64,000 nt of DNA from an uncultured Roseobacter sp. (GCA_947501635.1 CANMWT010000006.1:248001-312000), one strand, 5' to 3'. Numbered from the stretch's first letter, positions 50,074 through 60,155 are shown. Program-made: numbers and translations. The notes: generated from the letters alone by a model not told the origin.

Positions 50074-50828
50074 GTGTGACCGTCGATCATATCGCGGGCC
50101 AGACCTACCACGGCCGTAAAGGTGCTATCAAAAACGCCTTTCGCTATTCGGTCGACTACGTTCTGCTTGATGCGGAAGCGGAGGTTAAAACGCCGCGCCT
50201 CTTCTCGCGTAACCGTCGTGGCTTTACCGGCCTGCGTGACCTCGACCACGGCGGTGCGCCAGGCGACGGGCGTGGTGCTGTGTGGGTCCGCGAGGTGCTT
50301 GAGCAGCATCAGATACGCAACGTGGCAAAGATCGAATTGCTGGCACAGCCGCGTGTGCTGGGTCATGTGTTCAACCCGGTGAGCTTTTGGCTGTGCCGCA
50401 GGGAAGATGGCGCGTTGATCGCGGTGATTGCCGAAGTGAACAACACGTTCGGTGATCGCCACAGCTATCTGTGCGCGCATCCCGATCAGCGCCCGATCGC
50501 GCCCGCAGATACGCTGCAAGCCACAAAAATCTTTTACGTGTCGCCTTTTCAGCCGGTCGAGGGCGGCTACGCGTTCAGGTTTGATATCAGCTCTGACCGG
50601 GTAGGTATCTGGATCGATTATACCCAGACCGACGGCGGGTTGATCGCAACCCTGACCGGGCAGCGCAAACCGTTGACAAACTGGTCTATTCTGCGGGCTG
50701 CAGCGCGCAGACCTCTGGGCGCGCGTCGGGTTCTGGCGCTGATCCACTGGCAGGCGCTCAAGCTTTGGGTCAAGGGCGCGCTTTATCGGAGCCGCCCAAC
50801 GCCCCCATCAAAAGAAGTCTCACGCTGA
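50070..50828 (+). CDS. DUF1365 domain protein
   Basis: GTG start overlapping upstream stop; HRxRxPxxNAFRYSVDYVLLDAE-like start (KGAIKNAFRYSVDYVLLD), GHVFNPVSFWLCRRED, EVNNTFGDRHSYL. Confidence 0.88.
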   Translation: MSVTVDHIAGQTYHGRKGAIKNAFRYSVDYVLLDAEAEVKTPRLFSRNRRGFTGLRDLDHGGAPGDGRGAVWVREVLEQHQIRNVAKIELLAQPRVLGHVFNPVSFWLCRREDGALIAVIAEVNNTFGDRHSYLCAHPDQRPIAPADTLQATKIFYVSPFQPVEGGYAFRFDISSDRVGIWIDYTQTDGGLIATLTGQRKPLTNWSILRAAARRPLGARRVLALIHWQALKLWVKGALYRSRPTPPSKEVSR

Positions 50829-52057
50829 TGCAGACCGGTGCGCGGCTGCCTTCCTATTCGCTGTTTGCAGCGCTGCTTGCGGCGGCTGGTCTGCCGATTT
50901 ATATCCACGCGCCCAAGTTTTATGTGGACGAGTTCGGCGTATCGCTGGCGGCGCTGGGTGCCGTACTATTCGGTTTGCGTCTGCTGGACGTTGTGCAAGA
51001 CCCGTTGCTGGGCCGATTGGCAGAGAAAACCCGACATCATCGTGGGGCAGCAGTTTTGGTGGGCTGTGTGGTGATGGCCGGTGCGATGCTTGCCCTTTTT
51101 GCCCTGCCGCCGCTCTTGCCACCGCTGATCTGGTTCGGGCTGACGCTGACCTTTGTCTTCTCCGCTTTTAGCTTTCTGACCATCAACTTTTACGCTCAGG
51201 GCGTTATCAAGGCAGATAGCCTGCCAGGGCAGGGGCACCTTCGTCTGGCCCGCTGGCGCGAAAGCGGCGCGCTTGTTGGTGTATGTCTGGCGTCGGTCGC
51301 GCCGGTTGCGCTGGGGGCGATGACGGACCGCCCCTTTGCGGGGTTTGCTGTTGGTTTTGCCGTTCTGGCGCTGGCTGCAATTGTTGCCATGCGCTCTGAG
51401 TGGAGCACGGCAGGCGTTGGGGCCTCCACCGGGTTTGGCGCGGTTTTGAAAGATCCTCTCGCTCGCCGCCTTTTGCTGATCGCCATGGTAAATGCCGCAC
51501 CCGTCGCCGTCAGCTCCACGCTGTTTTTGTTCTTTGTGGAAAGCAAGCTTCAAGCCCCCGGATTCGAAGGCCCCTTGCTGCTGGTGTTCTTCCTGTCGGC
51601 AGCAGTGGCCGCCCCTATGTGGGGAAGCCTTGCAGAGCGATTTGGGGCGAGAAATGTGCTTTTGCTGGCCATGGTACTGGCCATCGCCGCTTTTGGACTT
51701 ACTTTGACTCTTGGGCCCGGTGATTGGCTGCTCTTTGCAGCGATCTGTGTGGCTTCCGGTGCGACGTTGGGCGCTGACCTGACCCTCTTACCTGCAATTT
51801 TTGCGTCGCGGATGGCGCAGATTTCGCCATCTGCAGCAGAGGGATTTGGCCTTTGGTCATTCGTGTCCAAGTTAACGCTGGCATTTGCGGCTGTGTCATT
51901 ACTGCCGATTTTGGAGCGGGCCGGATTTGAAAGTGGGGCGGCGGTAAATCCGCCCGAGGCATTGGCGTTGCTGACGCTGTTGTACGCTGCGGTGCCTTGT
52001 GCACTGAAACTGATTGCAATCGCTCTGTTGGCGGTAACTGATTTGAAGGGGGCCTGA
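50828..52057 (+). CDS. MFS transporter (sugar:cation symporter-like)
   Basis: Twelve hydrophobic segments; GLPIYIHAPKFYVDEFGVSLAALGAVLFGLRLLDVVQDPLLGRLAEKTRH; ATG at 50828. Confidence 0.87.
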   Translation: MQTGARLPSYSLFAALLAAAGLPIYIHAPKFYVDEFGVSLAALGAVLFGLRLLDVVQDPLLGRLAEKTRHHRGAAVLVGCVVMAGAMLALFALPPLLPPLIWFGLTLTFVFSAFSFLTINFYAQGVIKADSLPGQGHLRLARWRESGALVGVCLASVAPVALGAMTDRPFAGFAVGFAVLALAAIVAMRSEWSTAGVGASTGFGAVLKDPLARRLLLIAMVNAAPVAVSSTLFLFFVESKLQAPGFEGPLLLVFFLSAAVAAPMWGSLAERFGARNVLLLAMVLAIAAFGLTLTLGPGDWLLFAAICVASGATLGADLTLLPAIFASRMAQISPSAAEGFGLWSFVSKLTLAFAAVSLLPILERAGFESGAAVNPPEALALLTLLYAAVPCALKLIAIALLAVTDLKGA

Positions 52058-52060
52058 AGG

Positions 52061-52621
52061 ATGACAGTTTGGTTTTACATCTTGTGCGGGGCCCTGCTGG
52101 CTTTTGCCATTGTCTGGGCGCGCTGTGTATTCTGGGATTTCATCGCACAGAAACCCGAGGACTATGAAGACGAAAACCCAGCGTTCGACATACGCCAGCA
52201 CCTTAACGGTCCGATTTTGTGCGAAGGCGTGATCTATGGCCCGTTGGGGCGTGTCAGCAGCCGGTTCGTTGCGGATTTCGATGCGGTCTGGGATGGCAAC
52301 AAGGGTGTCATGAAAGAAAAGTTCGTCTACGACGACGGCTCTGTGCAGGATCGAGAGTGGCACCTGACATTGGGCAATGACGGTGTGATTGACGCGAAAG
52401 CACCTGACGTGGTGGGAAATGGTCAGGGCAAGCAGGCAGGTTCTTCGGTATTGCTGCGTTACAAAATCAAGCTGCCCGAGGCATCTGGCGGGCATGTACT
52501 TGATACTGTTGACTGGATGTACCTGACCCCGAATGGTACCATCATGAACCGCTCACAATTTCGCAAATTCGGCATAAAAGTTGCCGAACTTGTCGCGACA
52601 ATGCGTCCAAAGGAAGCGTAA
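52061..52621 (+). CDS. DUF3833-like protein
   Basis: 186 aa; FDIRQHLNGPILCEGVIYGPLGRVSSRFVADFDAVWDG... VLDTVDWMYLTPNGTIMNRSQFRKFGIKVAELVATM. Confidence 0.8.
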   Translation: MTVWFYILCGALLAFAIVWARCVFWDFIAQKPEDYEDENPAFDIRQHLNGPILCEGVIYGPLGRVSSRFVADFDAVWDGNKGVMKEKFVYDDGSVQDREWHLTLGNDGVIDAKAPDVVGNGQGKQAGSSVLLRYKIKLPEASGGHVLDTVDWMYLTPNGTIMNRSQFRKFGIKVAELVATMRPKEA

Positions 52622-53352
52622 TGCGGACGTGGAAGGGCAAGAAATACTGGCTCGTCGGTGCCAGTGACGGGCTTGGTGCTGCGCTGGCCAGAAAGATGAG
52701 CGCAGCAGGTGCTCATGTGGTTGTCTCCGCACGCTCCGAAGAAAAGCTCAAATCTGTGGTGGCCAGCCTGCCCAATGAAGGGTCTTATCAAACTGTCGAT
52801 GTGTCTGATGACGCCAGCGTGGTAAAGGCGGCAGAAGCGATTGGTCGGATTGACGGCATTGTCTATCTTGCCGGCGTTTATTGGCCTTTTTCCGCGCAAG
52901 AGTGGAATGCGGAAGAAGCCAATGCCATGGCAGACATCAATTTCACAGGTCTGGTGCGCGTCATGGGTCGCGTGGTGCCGCAATTTGTCACGCGCGATGC
53001 GGGACACATCGTTGTAACGGGCAGCCTGTCCGGTTTTCGCGGTTTGCCCGGCTCGATTGGTTATACGGCGTCCAAAGCAGGCACTATGTCTCTGGCGGAA
53101 TGCATGTATGCCGACCTGCGCGGCACGGCGGTTGATGTACAGGTGTCAAACCCGGGTTTCATCAAGACGCAATTGACCGACAAAAACGATTTCAACATGC
53201 CCTTTATCATGACGCCTGAAGACGCGGCGGATCACATGTTCCGGCATATGAACTCCAATCGTTTTAAACAAAGTTTTCCGACTTTGTTCTCATGGGTGTT
53301 TCGCGGCAGCCAGTTCCTTCCTGACTGGCTTTACTTCCGAATATTTTCCTGA
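52621..53352 (+). CDS. SDR family NAD(P)-dependent oxidoreductase
   Basis: YWLVGASDGLGAALARKMSAAGAHVVVSAR; GYTASKAGTMSLAECMYADLRGTAVDVQVSNPGFIKT. Confidence 0.9.
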   Translation: MRTWKGKKYWLVGASDGLGAALARKMSAAGAHVVVSARSEEKLKSVVASLPNEGSYQTVDVSDDASVVKAAEAIGRIDGIVYLAGVYWPFSAQEWNAEEANAMADINFTGLVRVMGRVVPQFVTRDAGHIVVTGSLSGFRGLPGSIGYTASKAGTMSLAECMYADLRGTAVDVQVSNPGFIKTQLTDKNDFNMPFIMTPEDAADHMFRHMNSNRFKQSFPTLFSWVFRGSQFLPDWLYFRIFS

Positions 53353-54410
53353 CCCTTCGCAAGCCTCTGGCTGTGTTTTTCAAACTCGGCGGCGGCACGT
53401 TGCCAGACCGGGCCGTCTGCGGCGAGCGTCAGAAGGGTCGGCAAAAGCTGCTCTGCAAAGTCTTCACTGCTTTCGAGCGGCAGCATGGATGGCAAATTGT
53501 CAATCGCCGTGACATCAAGCACAGGCATGTCGTGGACACGCAGGCAGGGTGCATCCCAAGACGTGGCGCGGTCGTATACTTTGATCGGAGAGAAATCACT
53601 GTCCGGATCACAGGCGATATCGGCGATTACGCTCAGCTGGCGCGGCATGGCCCCTGTGCCTGTGGGCACAAAAACAGGTGTGCCCGGACGGGCGAGCACG
53701 CAGTTGAAGAAGAGGTCATGCGTCAGTACTTCCGGAAAGGGTGCGCCGCGCGCGGTTTCGGCCATGTCCCATTTCGTGGTCGCAACGCCCATCGCCGTGC
53801 AGAGGTCAGCCACACCTGTGCCCACGCGCCCCAGCGCACCGATGATCAATGCGGTAGGTCGGTGTGTGCCGGTCGCCAGAAGGTCGCCTTGCAGGGCGCT
53901 CAAAAGATGCGTGGCGCTTCGGTATGCAGAAACCGCTCCCATAGGTTTGTTGGTTTGCTGCGCGGCCCAGCATTTCAGGGCGACTGCGGCACCGGCGTAT
54001 CCGGCCCAGTAGCCAAATGCCGCGACGCGTCTTGCGCTCTCATCCACAAGATATTCAAGGTCAAGCAGCGCGCCGCCGCCGGCTGCGAAGCGCCGAAGCA
54101 GGCGCAGACCGGCCGGTTGCCCTTTGAAAGCATGACCAAACATGATGTGGCGGTGTGGCAGGGGGCTGCCATCGTCCGGTAGCTCTTTGAGCCCGAAGAT
54201 AACCGCGTCATGCGGAGCTTCCGGCCAGCTGTTTGTCGCAGCCATCGCGCACCCTGCGGCGGCATAGTCGTCGTCGGGGATAACGCGCGTTGCACTCTTT
54301 TCGACGGTAACAGTGGTGCCTGCTTCCAGAAGCTTGCGCGCACCGTGGGGTGTGATGCCTGTACGTGTTTCGTGATCGCGCTGTTCGGCGCGCACCCATA
54401 TATGTGTCAA
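53331..54410 (-). CDS. Saccharopine dehydrogenase-like protein (lysine-forming type)
   Basis: 359 aa; IWVRAEQRDHETRTGITPHGARKLLEAGTTVTVEKSATRVIPDDDYAAAGC. Confidence 0.85.
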   Translation of the reverse strand: MTHIWVRAEQRDHETRTGITPHGARKLLEAGTTVTVEKSATRVIPDDDYAAAGCAMAATNSWPEAPHDAVIFGLKELPDDGSPLPHRHIMFGHAFKGQPAGLRLLRRFAAGGGALLDLEYLVDESARRVAAFGYWAGYAGAAVALKCWAAQQTNKPMGAVSAYRSATHLLSALQGDLLATGTHRPTALIIGALGRVGTGVADLCTAMGVATTKWDMAETARGAPFPEVLTHDLFFNCVLARPGTPVFVPTGTGAMPRQLSVIADIACDPDSDFSPIKVYDRATSWDAPCLRVHDMPVLDVTAIDNLPSMLPLESSEDFAEQLLPTLLTLAADGPVWQRAAAEFEKHSQRLAKGQENIRK

Positions 54411-55027
54411 ACCGTCAACATCCCCTGTTCGGTTACGCGTTTCACGGATGCACGACCGCGCATGCGTTCGATATAGGCTTTGACAGCCGGCACAGTTGCA
54501 AGATCGACGCCGTCGCCTTCAAGCCAGCAGCAGATCACAAAAAGATAAGGATCGGCGAGCGAAAAGCGCGCGCCCAGAACGAAGTCTCCACGGAGACAGT
54601 GAGCCTGAATGTATTGCGCGTTTTCGGTCATGTTCGCTGGAACCTTCGCCGCCATATCCGCATGGCTTTCAGGGTTCTGCGCCCAACGTGTGCCGCGCAT
54701 TTTATGAGCGTGGTTCACATGCATTGTAGAGGCGACAAAATACATAACACCGCGCATATGTGCAGCTTCGAGAGGGTCCTTGGGCGTCAGACCTGCCGCG
54801 GGTGCGCTGCTTGCGACAAACTCCAGCAGGGCGCCGGTTTCTGTGAGGAGAGCTCCTCCTGTCTCAAGTGTGGGCACGCGTCCTTTCGGGTTGATGGACA
54901 GATAGTCCGCCTTGGTCTGTGCGGCGTGCTGGAAGTTGACCAGAACTGGCTCGAACGCCAGTTCTGCTTCATGCAGCGCTATCGCCACGGCAACCGAGAT
55001 CGTGTTGGGTGCATAGTAAAGACGCAT
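54407..55027 (-). CDS. Glutathione S-transferase family protein
   Basis: MRLYYAPNTISVAVAIALHEAELAFEPVLVNFQ; NPKGRVPTLETGGALLTETGALLEFVA; start set at ATG 55027. Confidence 0.88.
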   Translation of the reverse strand: MRLYYAPNTISVAVAIALHEAELAFEPVLVNFQHAAQTKADYLSINPKGRVPTLETGGALLTETGALLEFVASSAPAAGLTPKDPLEAAHMRGVMYFVASTMHVNHAHKMRGTRWAQNPESHADMAAKVPANMTENAQYIQAHCLRGDFVLGARFSLADPYLFVICCWLEGDGVDLATVPAVKAYIERMRGRASVKRVTEQGMLTV

Positions 55028-55040
55028 CGTGCAGGACCTT

Positions 55041-55694
55041 TCAGACATGGGTTTGTGCGAAGTGGCGGCTGGGGTCTTCGAGATGCGGGATCGCGTTGAA
55101 CATCGTTGGCGACAGCTGTCCACCGATCGGAAAGAGGCGGTGTTGCGATGTATTGTAGATGGCCAGCGCCAGCTGCGCCATGGCGTTGATATCGAGGCGC
55201 AGCACCTGACGCATGATGCAGGAGATCAAGCCGCCCGAGGTTACCACAAGTGCCGGGCCTTCGCCGGCTGCGATGTCTTGCAGGACAGCCGATATCCGGG
55301 TTTCAAATGATGCGAAGCTTTCCGGCGCGCCTTCGATCTCGTCGTTTTGCCAGGCGGTGAACAGGCGGGGCAGATGGCTGGTAAAGGCGGTCTGGTCGGT
55401 GGGAAAGGGAATACCTTGCTCGTCTTCGAGGGCTTTGGCCAGCGTCAGATATTCCAGTTCATTCAGGCGGCTGTCCTGGGTCGGTTTCAGGCGTGTATTC
55501 ATGGCGGTGGCGGTTTCGATGTGCCGGGTCAGCGTGCCGGTGTAGAGGCGCGTATGGTGTTGTTGACCATCGCGCAGGTGGGCTCCCAGCCAGGCGGACT
55601 GCTGGTGGCCTAGCGGACTGAGTTTGTCGTAGCTTGCCTCGTCCGTTGCGGAAGAGTTGGCTTGTCCGTGACGGATAAGGGTGATGTGTGACAT
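55041..55694 (-). CDS. Histidine phosphatase family protein
   Basis: ITLIRHGQANSSATDEASYDKLSPLGHQQSAWLG; distal VVTSGG. Confidence 0.88.
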   Translation of the reverse strand: MSHITLIRHGQANSSATDEASYDKLSPLGHQQSAWLGAHLRDGQQHHTRLYTGTLTRHIETATAMNTRLKPTQDSRLNELEYLTLAKALEDEQGIPFPTDQTAFTSHLPRLFTAWQNDEIEGAPESFASFETRISAVLQDIAAGEGPALVVTSGGLISCIMRQVLRLDINAMAQLALAIYNTSQHRLFPIGGQLSPTMFNAIPHLEDPSRHFAQTHV

Positions 55695-55753
55695 TGGGTC
55701 TCCGGGCGGTGGTTACGCATACCTAGGCTGATGTTGCGCCGAGGGAAAGCTTT

Positions 55754-55790
55754 GGAGCCTCCGGCGGGGATATTTTGGACCAAAGAAACA
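55754..55790. repeat. Dispersed intergenic repeat copy B
   Basis: ggaGCCTCCGGCGGggatattttggaccaaagaaaca in the gap upstream of formate dehydrogenase. Confidence 0.6.
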
Positions 55791-55907
55791 AAGCGCGCGC
55801 ATGGGAAACAGAGGGGACGCAAATCCCCGAACTTGTGTCGGGAATGGGACTCCTGCGGGAGCGGAATTGACTTTATAGTCTGGTTGGAGATCAGGGAGTG
55901 CGTTGCG

Positions 55908-58673
55908 ATGGGCGAAACAGTCACATTCATGTTGGACGGGCAGGAAGTTGAGGCCGAGCGCGGCATGACGATCTGGGAAGTGGCACATGGACGTGGCCTT
56001 GTGATCCCGCATTTGTGCCACAAGCCCGCGCCGGGGTATCGCCCGGACGGGAATTGCCGCGCATGTATGGTAGAGATCGAAGGAGAACGCACGCTGGCGG
56101 CCTCTTGTATTCGCGAACCAGCGGAAGGGATGGTTGTCACGACCGCATCGGCGCGTGCGGAGGGCGCGCGCAAGATGGTGATCGAAATGTTGCTTGCCGA
56201 TCAGCCAAAGAAGGCGGAGGCGCATGACCAATCGAGCCATTTGTGGGAGATGGCCGCGCTGAATGCTGTGGAAGAGAGCCGGTTTCCCAAGCTGGAGGAG
56301 GGGCGCATTCCGTTGCTGGATGACAGCCATGTTGCCATGTCGGTCAATCTGGACGCCTGTATCCAGTGCGGGTTGTGTGTGCGGGCCTGTCGGGAGGTTC
56401 AGGTCAACGATGTCATCGGGATGGCGGGCCGGGGTCATGATGCTTACCCGACCTTCGACTTTGCCGATCCGATGGGCGAGAGTACCTGCGTGGCCTGCGG
56501 GGAATGTGTGCAGGCCTGTCCGACAGGTGCGTTGATGCCGTCTGCGGTGCTGGATGAGCGACAGGTCGGGGACAGTGCTGATTTTGACAGTGAGGTCGAA
56601 AGTATCTGTCCCTTCTGTGGTGTTGGCTGTCAGGTCTCGCTGAAGGTCAAAGACGGTCAGGTCAAATACGTTGAAGGGATTAACGGCCCTGCCAATGAGG
56701 GGCGGCTCTGTGTCAAGGGGCGCTTTGGGTTTGACTATATTCACCATCCGCACCGTTTGACCAAACCGCTGATCCGTCGGGAGGATGCGCCGCCGAAAGG
56801 TCTGAATGTGCATCCGGGCAACTGGCAGACCCATTTCCGCGAAGCCACATGGGACGAAGCGCTGGACTTTGCCGCAGCGGGCATGAAGGGGCGCGGGCGC
56901 GAAATTGCGGGGTTCGGTTCTGCGAAGTGCACCAATGAGGAAGCGTATCTGTTTCAGAAGTTGATCCGCCAGGGTTTCGGGCACAACAATGTGGATCATT
57001 GCACGCGGTTGTGCCACGCGTCGTCGGTGGCGGCCTTGATGGAGAATGTGGGTTCGGGTGCCGTAACGGCGACGTTCAACGAGATTGAAAACGCGGATGT
57101 GGCCATTGTCATCGGTGCCAACCCGATCGAGAATCATCCTGTTGCCGCGACTTTCTTCAAGCAGTTCGCCAAACGGGGTGGGAAGCTGATTGTCATGGAC
57201 CCGCGGGGGCAGGCGTTGCGGCGGTTTGCCACGCATATGCTTCAGTTCCGGCCCGGCGCGGATGTGTCGATGCTGAACGCGATCATGCATGTGATCGTTG
57301 AAGAAGAGCTGTATGACAAGCAGTACATTGACGCCTACACGGAGAACTGGGAGGCGGAACGCGCCCATCTGGCGGATTTCAGCCCGGAGGCGATGGCAGG
57401 CATCTGTGGCATTGATGCCGAAACGCTAAGAGATGTTGCGCGCACATTTGCGGGTGCGCAGGCTGCGATGATCTTCTGGGGCATGGGGGTAAGCCAGCAC
57501 ATCCATGGCACGGACAATTCGCGCTGCTTGATCTCGCTGGCGCTGATGACAGGCCAAGTTGGGCGCCCGGGGGCCGGTTTGCACCCGTTGCGGGGGCAGA
57601 ATAATGTGCAGGGTGCGTCGGATGCCGGGCTTATTCCCATGTTCCTGCCGGACTACCAGCCTGTGACGGATGATGGTGTGCGGTCGGCTTTTACCAAGGT
57701 TTGGGGGTCTGCGGATTTTTCGAACGAACGCGGCTTGACTGTAACCGAGATCATGGACGCGGTGCATGATGGCAAAATCAAGGGGATGTACATTCTTGGC
57801 GAAAACCCCGCCATGTCTGACCCGGATGTAGAGCATGCGCGCGCGGCGCTGGCCAAGCTGGATCATCTTGTAGTGCAGGATATCTTCATAACCGAGACGG
57901 CCAATTATGCCGATGTGATCCTGCCGGCGAGCGCATTCGCTGAAAAGGCCGGCACTGTCACCAACACCAACCGGCAGGTGCAGATGGGACGACCTGCCGT
58001 GTCACCGCCTGGGGATGCTCGAGAGGACTGGTGGATTGAGGTCGCGTTGGCCCAGCGTCTGGGGCTGGGGTGGACCTATGAAAGCCCCGCCGACGTGTTT
58101 GCCGAGATGAAGCAGAACATGCGTAGTCTTGAAAACATCACGTGGGAACGCCTTGAGGCGCAGAATGCGGTGACCTACCCGTCGCTCGATGCGGATGACC
58201 CAGGCCAGCCGATTGTATTTGGTGACGGGTTCCCACGGCCCGAGGGGCGGGCGCGGTTTACACCGGCCAGCGTGATCCCGCCGGATGATGTACCCGACGA
58301 GAGTTATCCGATGATCCTGACCACAGGGCGGCAACTTGAGCACTGGCACACCGGGTCAATGACACGGCGATCGACTGTGCTTGACGGGTTGGAGCCAGAG
58401 GCGAATTGTTCTTTGCATCCCTCGACCCTGCGCAAGCTTGGCATTGCTCCGGGCGGGCATGTACAATTGACCACCAAACGGGGCAGTATTTCGATCATGG
58501 CACGCGAAGACCGTGCAGTGGCCCCTGATATGGTCTTTTTACCCTTTGCCTATGTCGAAGCTGCGGCAAACATACTGACCAACTCCGCCGTGGACCCCTA
58601 TGGCAAAATTCCTGAGTTCAAATTCTCTGCCGTGCGGGTTGAGAAAGTGCCGAGCGACGTTGCCGCCGAGTGA
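55908..58673 (+). CDS. Formate dehydrogenase alpha (molybdopterin) subunit
   Basis: N-terminal 2Fe-2S (RPDGNCRACMVEI), 4Fe-4S clusters (CIQCGLCVRAC, CVACGECVQACP), CPFCGVGCQ, NVDHCTRLCHASSVAAL; start set at ATG 55908. Confidence 0.93.
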   Translation: MGETVTFMLDGQEVEAERGMTIWEVAHGRGLVIPHLCHKPAPGYRPDGNCRACMVEIEGERTLAASCIREPAEGMVVTTASARAEGARKMVIEMLLADQPKKAEAHDQSSHLWEMAALNAVEESRFPKLEEGRIPLLDDSHVAMSVNLDACIQCGLCVRACREVQVNDVIGMAGRGHDAYPTFDFADPMGESTCVACGECVQACPTGALMPSAVLDERQVGDSADFDSEVESICPFCGVGCQVSLKVKDGQVKYVEGINGPANEGRLCVKGRFGFDYIHHPHRLTKPLIRREDAPPKGLNVHPGNWQTHFREATWDEALDFAAAGMKGRGREIAGFGSAKCTNEEAYLFQKLIRQGFGHNNVDHCTRLCHASSVAALMENVGSGAVTATFNEIENADVAIVIGANPIENHPVAATFFKQFAKRGGKLIVMDPRGQALRRFATHMLQFRPGADVSMLNAIMHVIVEEELYDKQYIDAYTENWEAERAHLADFSPEAMAGICGIDAETLRDVARTFAGAQAAMIFWGMGVSQHIHGTDNSRCLISLALMTGQVGRPGAGLHPLRGQNNVQGASDAGLIPMFLPDYQPVTDDGVRSAFTKVWGSADFSNERGLTVTEIMDAVHDGKIKGMYILGENPAMSDPDVEHARAALAKLDHLVVQDIFITETANYADVILPASAFAEKAGTVTNTNRQVQMGRPAVSPPGDAREDWWIEVALAQRLGLGWTYESPADVFAEMKQNMRSLENITWERLEAQNAVTYPSLDADDPGQPIVFGDGFPRPEGRARFTPASVIPPDDVPDESYPMILTTGRQLEHWHTGSMTRRSTVLDGLEPEANCSLHPSTLRKLGIAPGGHVQLTTKRGSISIMAREDRAVAPDMVFLPFAYVEAAANILTNSAVDPYGKIPEFKFSAVRVEKVPSDVAAE

Positions 58674-58817
58674 TGTGTCCAGTGGCCGTGCTGCCAGTGT
58701 GATCCGACGTGCCCGCGTGTTGGAACCTTCGTTCTTGCTGACGGCGGTGATGTCCTAAGCGGGGTGTTGCAGTTGCAGTGCTGCGCTGTCACTCTTGCCC
58801 TACATTAGGGTGAGCAA

Positions 58818-60029
58818 GTGGTGTTTGGCGTGGTTGATCCTGAAAGGTTCCTGAAAGATTTGGACAGCTTGCGCGGTTTTGGCGCCAGCGGCTTTGGCAA
58901 GGGCGTTGTGCGCCCTTCCTATTCCGATGCTGATATCGCGGCGCGCAGATGGCTTGCCGGGCAGATGGCGGATGCGGGCTTGTCGGTCGAGGTTGATCCC
59001 ATGGGCAATCTCTTTGGGCTGGCCGAGGGGGCGTCGTTGCTGGTTGGATCACACAGCGACAGCCAACCTGAAGGCGGATGGCTGGACGGTGCTTTGGGCG
59101 TGATCGCGGGTCTTGAGATCGCGCGGGCATGCAAGGCCGCCGGGGGGCCGCCTGTCTCCGTTGTGTCCTTTCAGGATGAAGAAGGCCGGTTCGGGGTGAC
59201 AACAGGTTCGGCTGTCTGGTCAGGTAAAATGACACAAGCCGAGGCCGACGTACTGATCGATCACACCGGTACAAGCGTTGCTGCGGCGCGCGCGGCGATG
59301 GCGGATATGGTCACGTCTGTCGTCGATCCTGAACGGTTCACGGGCTTTCTTGAGATGCATATCGAACAAGGCCCAACCCTTGACGCGGCAGGTGAAAAGA
59401 TTGGGGTTGTGACAGACATCGTGGGGATCCGCGATATGAAGATCACGTTTGAGGGTCAGCAGAACCACGCAGGAACGACGCCTATGCATCTGCGCCGAGA
59501 TGCCTTTCAAGCGGTGTCGGCGTTCAATACGCGGCTGAATGATCGGTTTCGCAATGTTGTAACACCACAAACGGTTTGGACGATCGGGCATGTCAGCCTG
59601 CATCCCAACGCATCGTCGATTGTGCCGGGGCGGGCTGAATTTTCCATGCAGTGGCGGGACGCGGATAGTGAACGGCTTTTACGTATGGAAGGAATCATCC
59701 GCGATACAGTTCAGGAGACGGCGCGTGCGGGAGGGTTCTCTGCTTCATATGGTCCGATGCTTGGTCTTGAGCCTGTCGCCATGGATGCGCGGATGCAAGA
59801 CGCGCTTTGCGATGCGTCAGAACAGATGAGCCCGGGGCGATGGCGCAGGATGCCCTCGGGGGCCTTGCATGATGCTACCAATGTCTCGGAACTGATGCCG
59901 GTCGCCATGCTGTTCGTGCCGTCCATCGACGGGATCAGTCACGCCTTTGAAGAAGACACCAAGCCGGAGGATCTGGTGACTGGCCTGCATGTTCTTGCAC
60001 GAGCGGTGGACCGGTTAGCACGTGGCTAG
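58818..60029 (+). CDS. M20-type amidase/hydantoinase-carbamoylase family Zn hydrolase
   Basis: [72 protein letters not shown]. Confidence 0.9.
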   Translation: MVFGVVDPERFLKDLDSLRGFGASGFGKGVVRPSYSDADIAARRWLAGQMADAGLSVEVDPMGNLFGLAEGASLLVGSHSDSQPEGGWLDGALGVIAGLEIARACKAAGGPPVSVVSFQDEEGRFGVTTGSAVWSGKMTQAEADVLIDHTGTSVAAARAAMADMVTSVVDPERFTGFLEMHIEQGPTLDAAGEKIGVVTDIVGIRDMKITFEGQQNHAGTTPMHLRRDAFQAVSAFNTRLNDRFRNVVTPQTVWTIGHVSLHPNASSIVPGRAEFSMQWRDADSERLLRMEGIIRDTVQETARAGGFSASYGPMLGLEPVAMDARMQDALCDASEQMSPGRWRRMPSGALHDATNVSELMPVAMLFVPSIDGISHAFEEDTKPEDLVTGLHVLARAVDRLARG

Positions 60030-60155
60030 CTGGCGGTATATCGGGTCCGGCGCAGGAATGAGTTGACCTTGGCGGTAAAACTTACTTTGTTGGGCGTATA
60101 AAGTCGAAATGACTGTTCTTGCCGACAAAATGGCAAGGTCCCGGGAGGAAAAACT

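Noticed and set aside
56990-57040. Possible selenocysteine formate dehydrogenase
   Set aside because: The active-site region reads NVDHCTRLCHASS with a normal Cys codon and no in-frame TGA.
55713-57368. 551-aa minus-strand ORF opposite formate dehydrogenase
   Set aside because: Lies antisense to a clearly coding gene with motifs; composition (Arg/His/Pro rich) is typical of a high-GC shadow frame.
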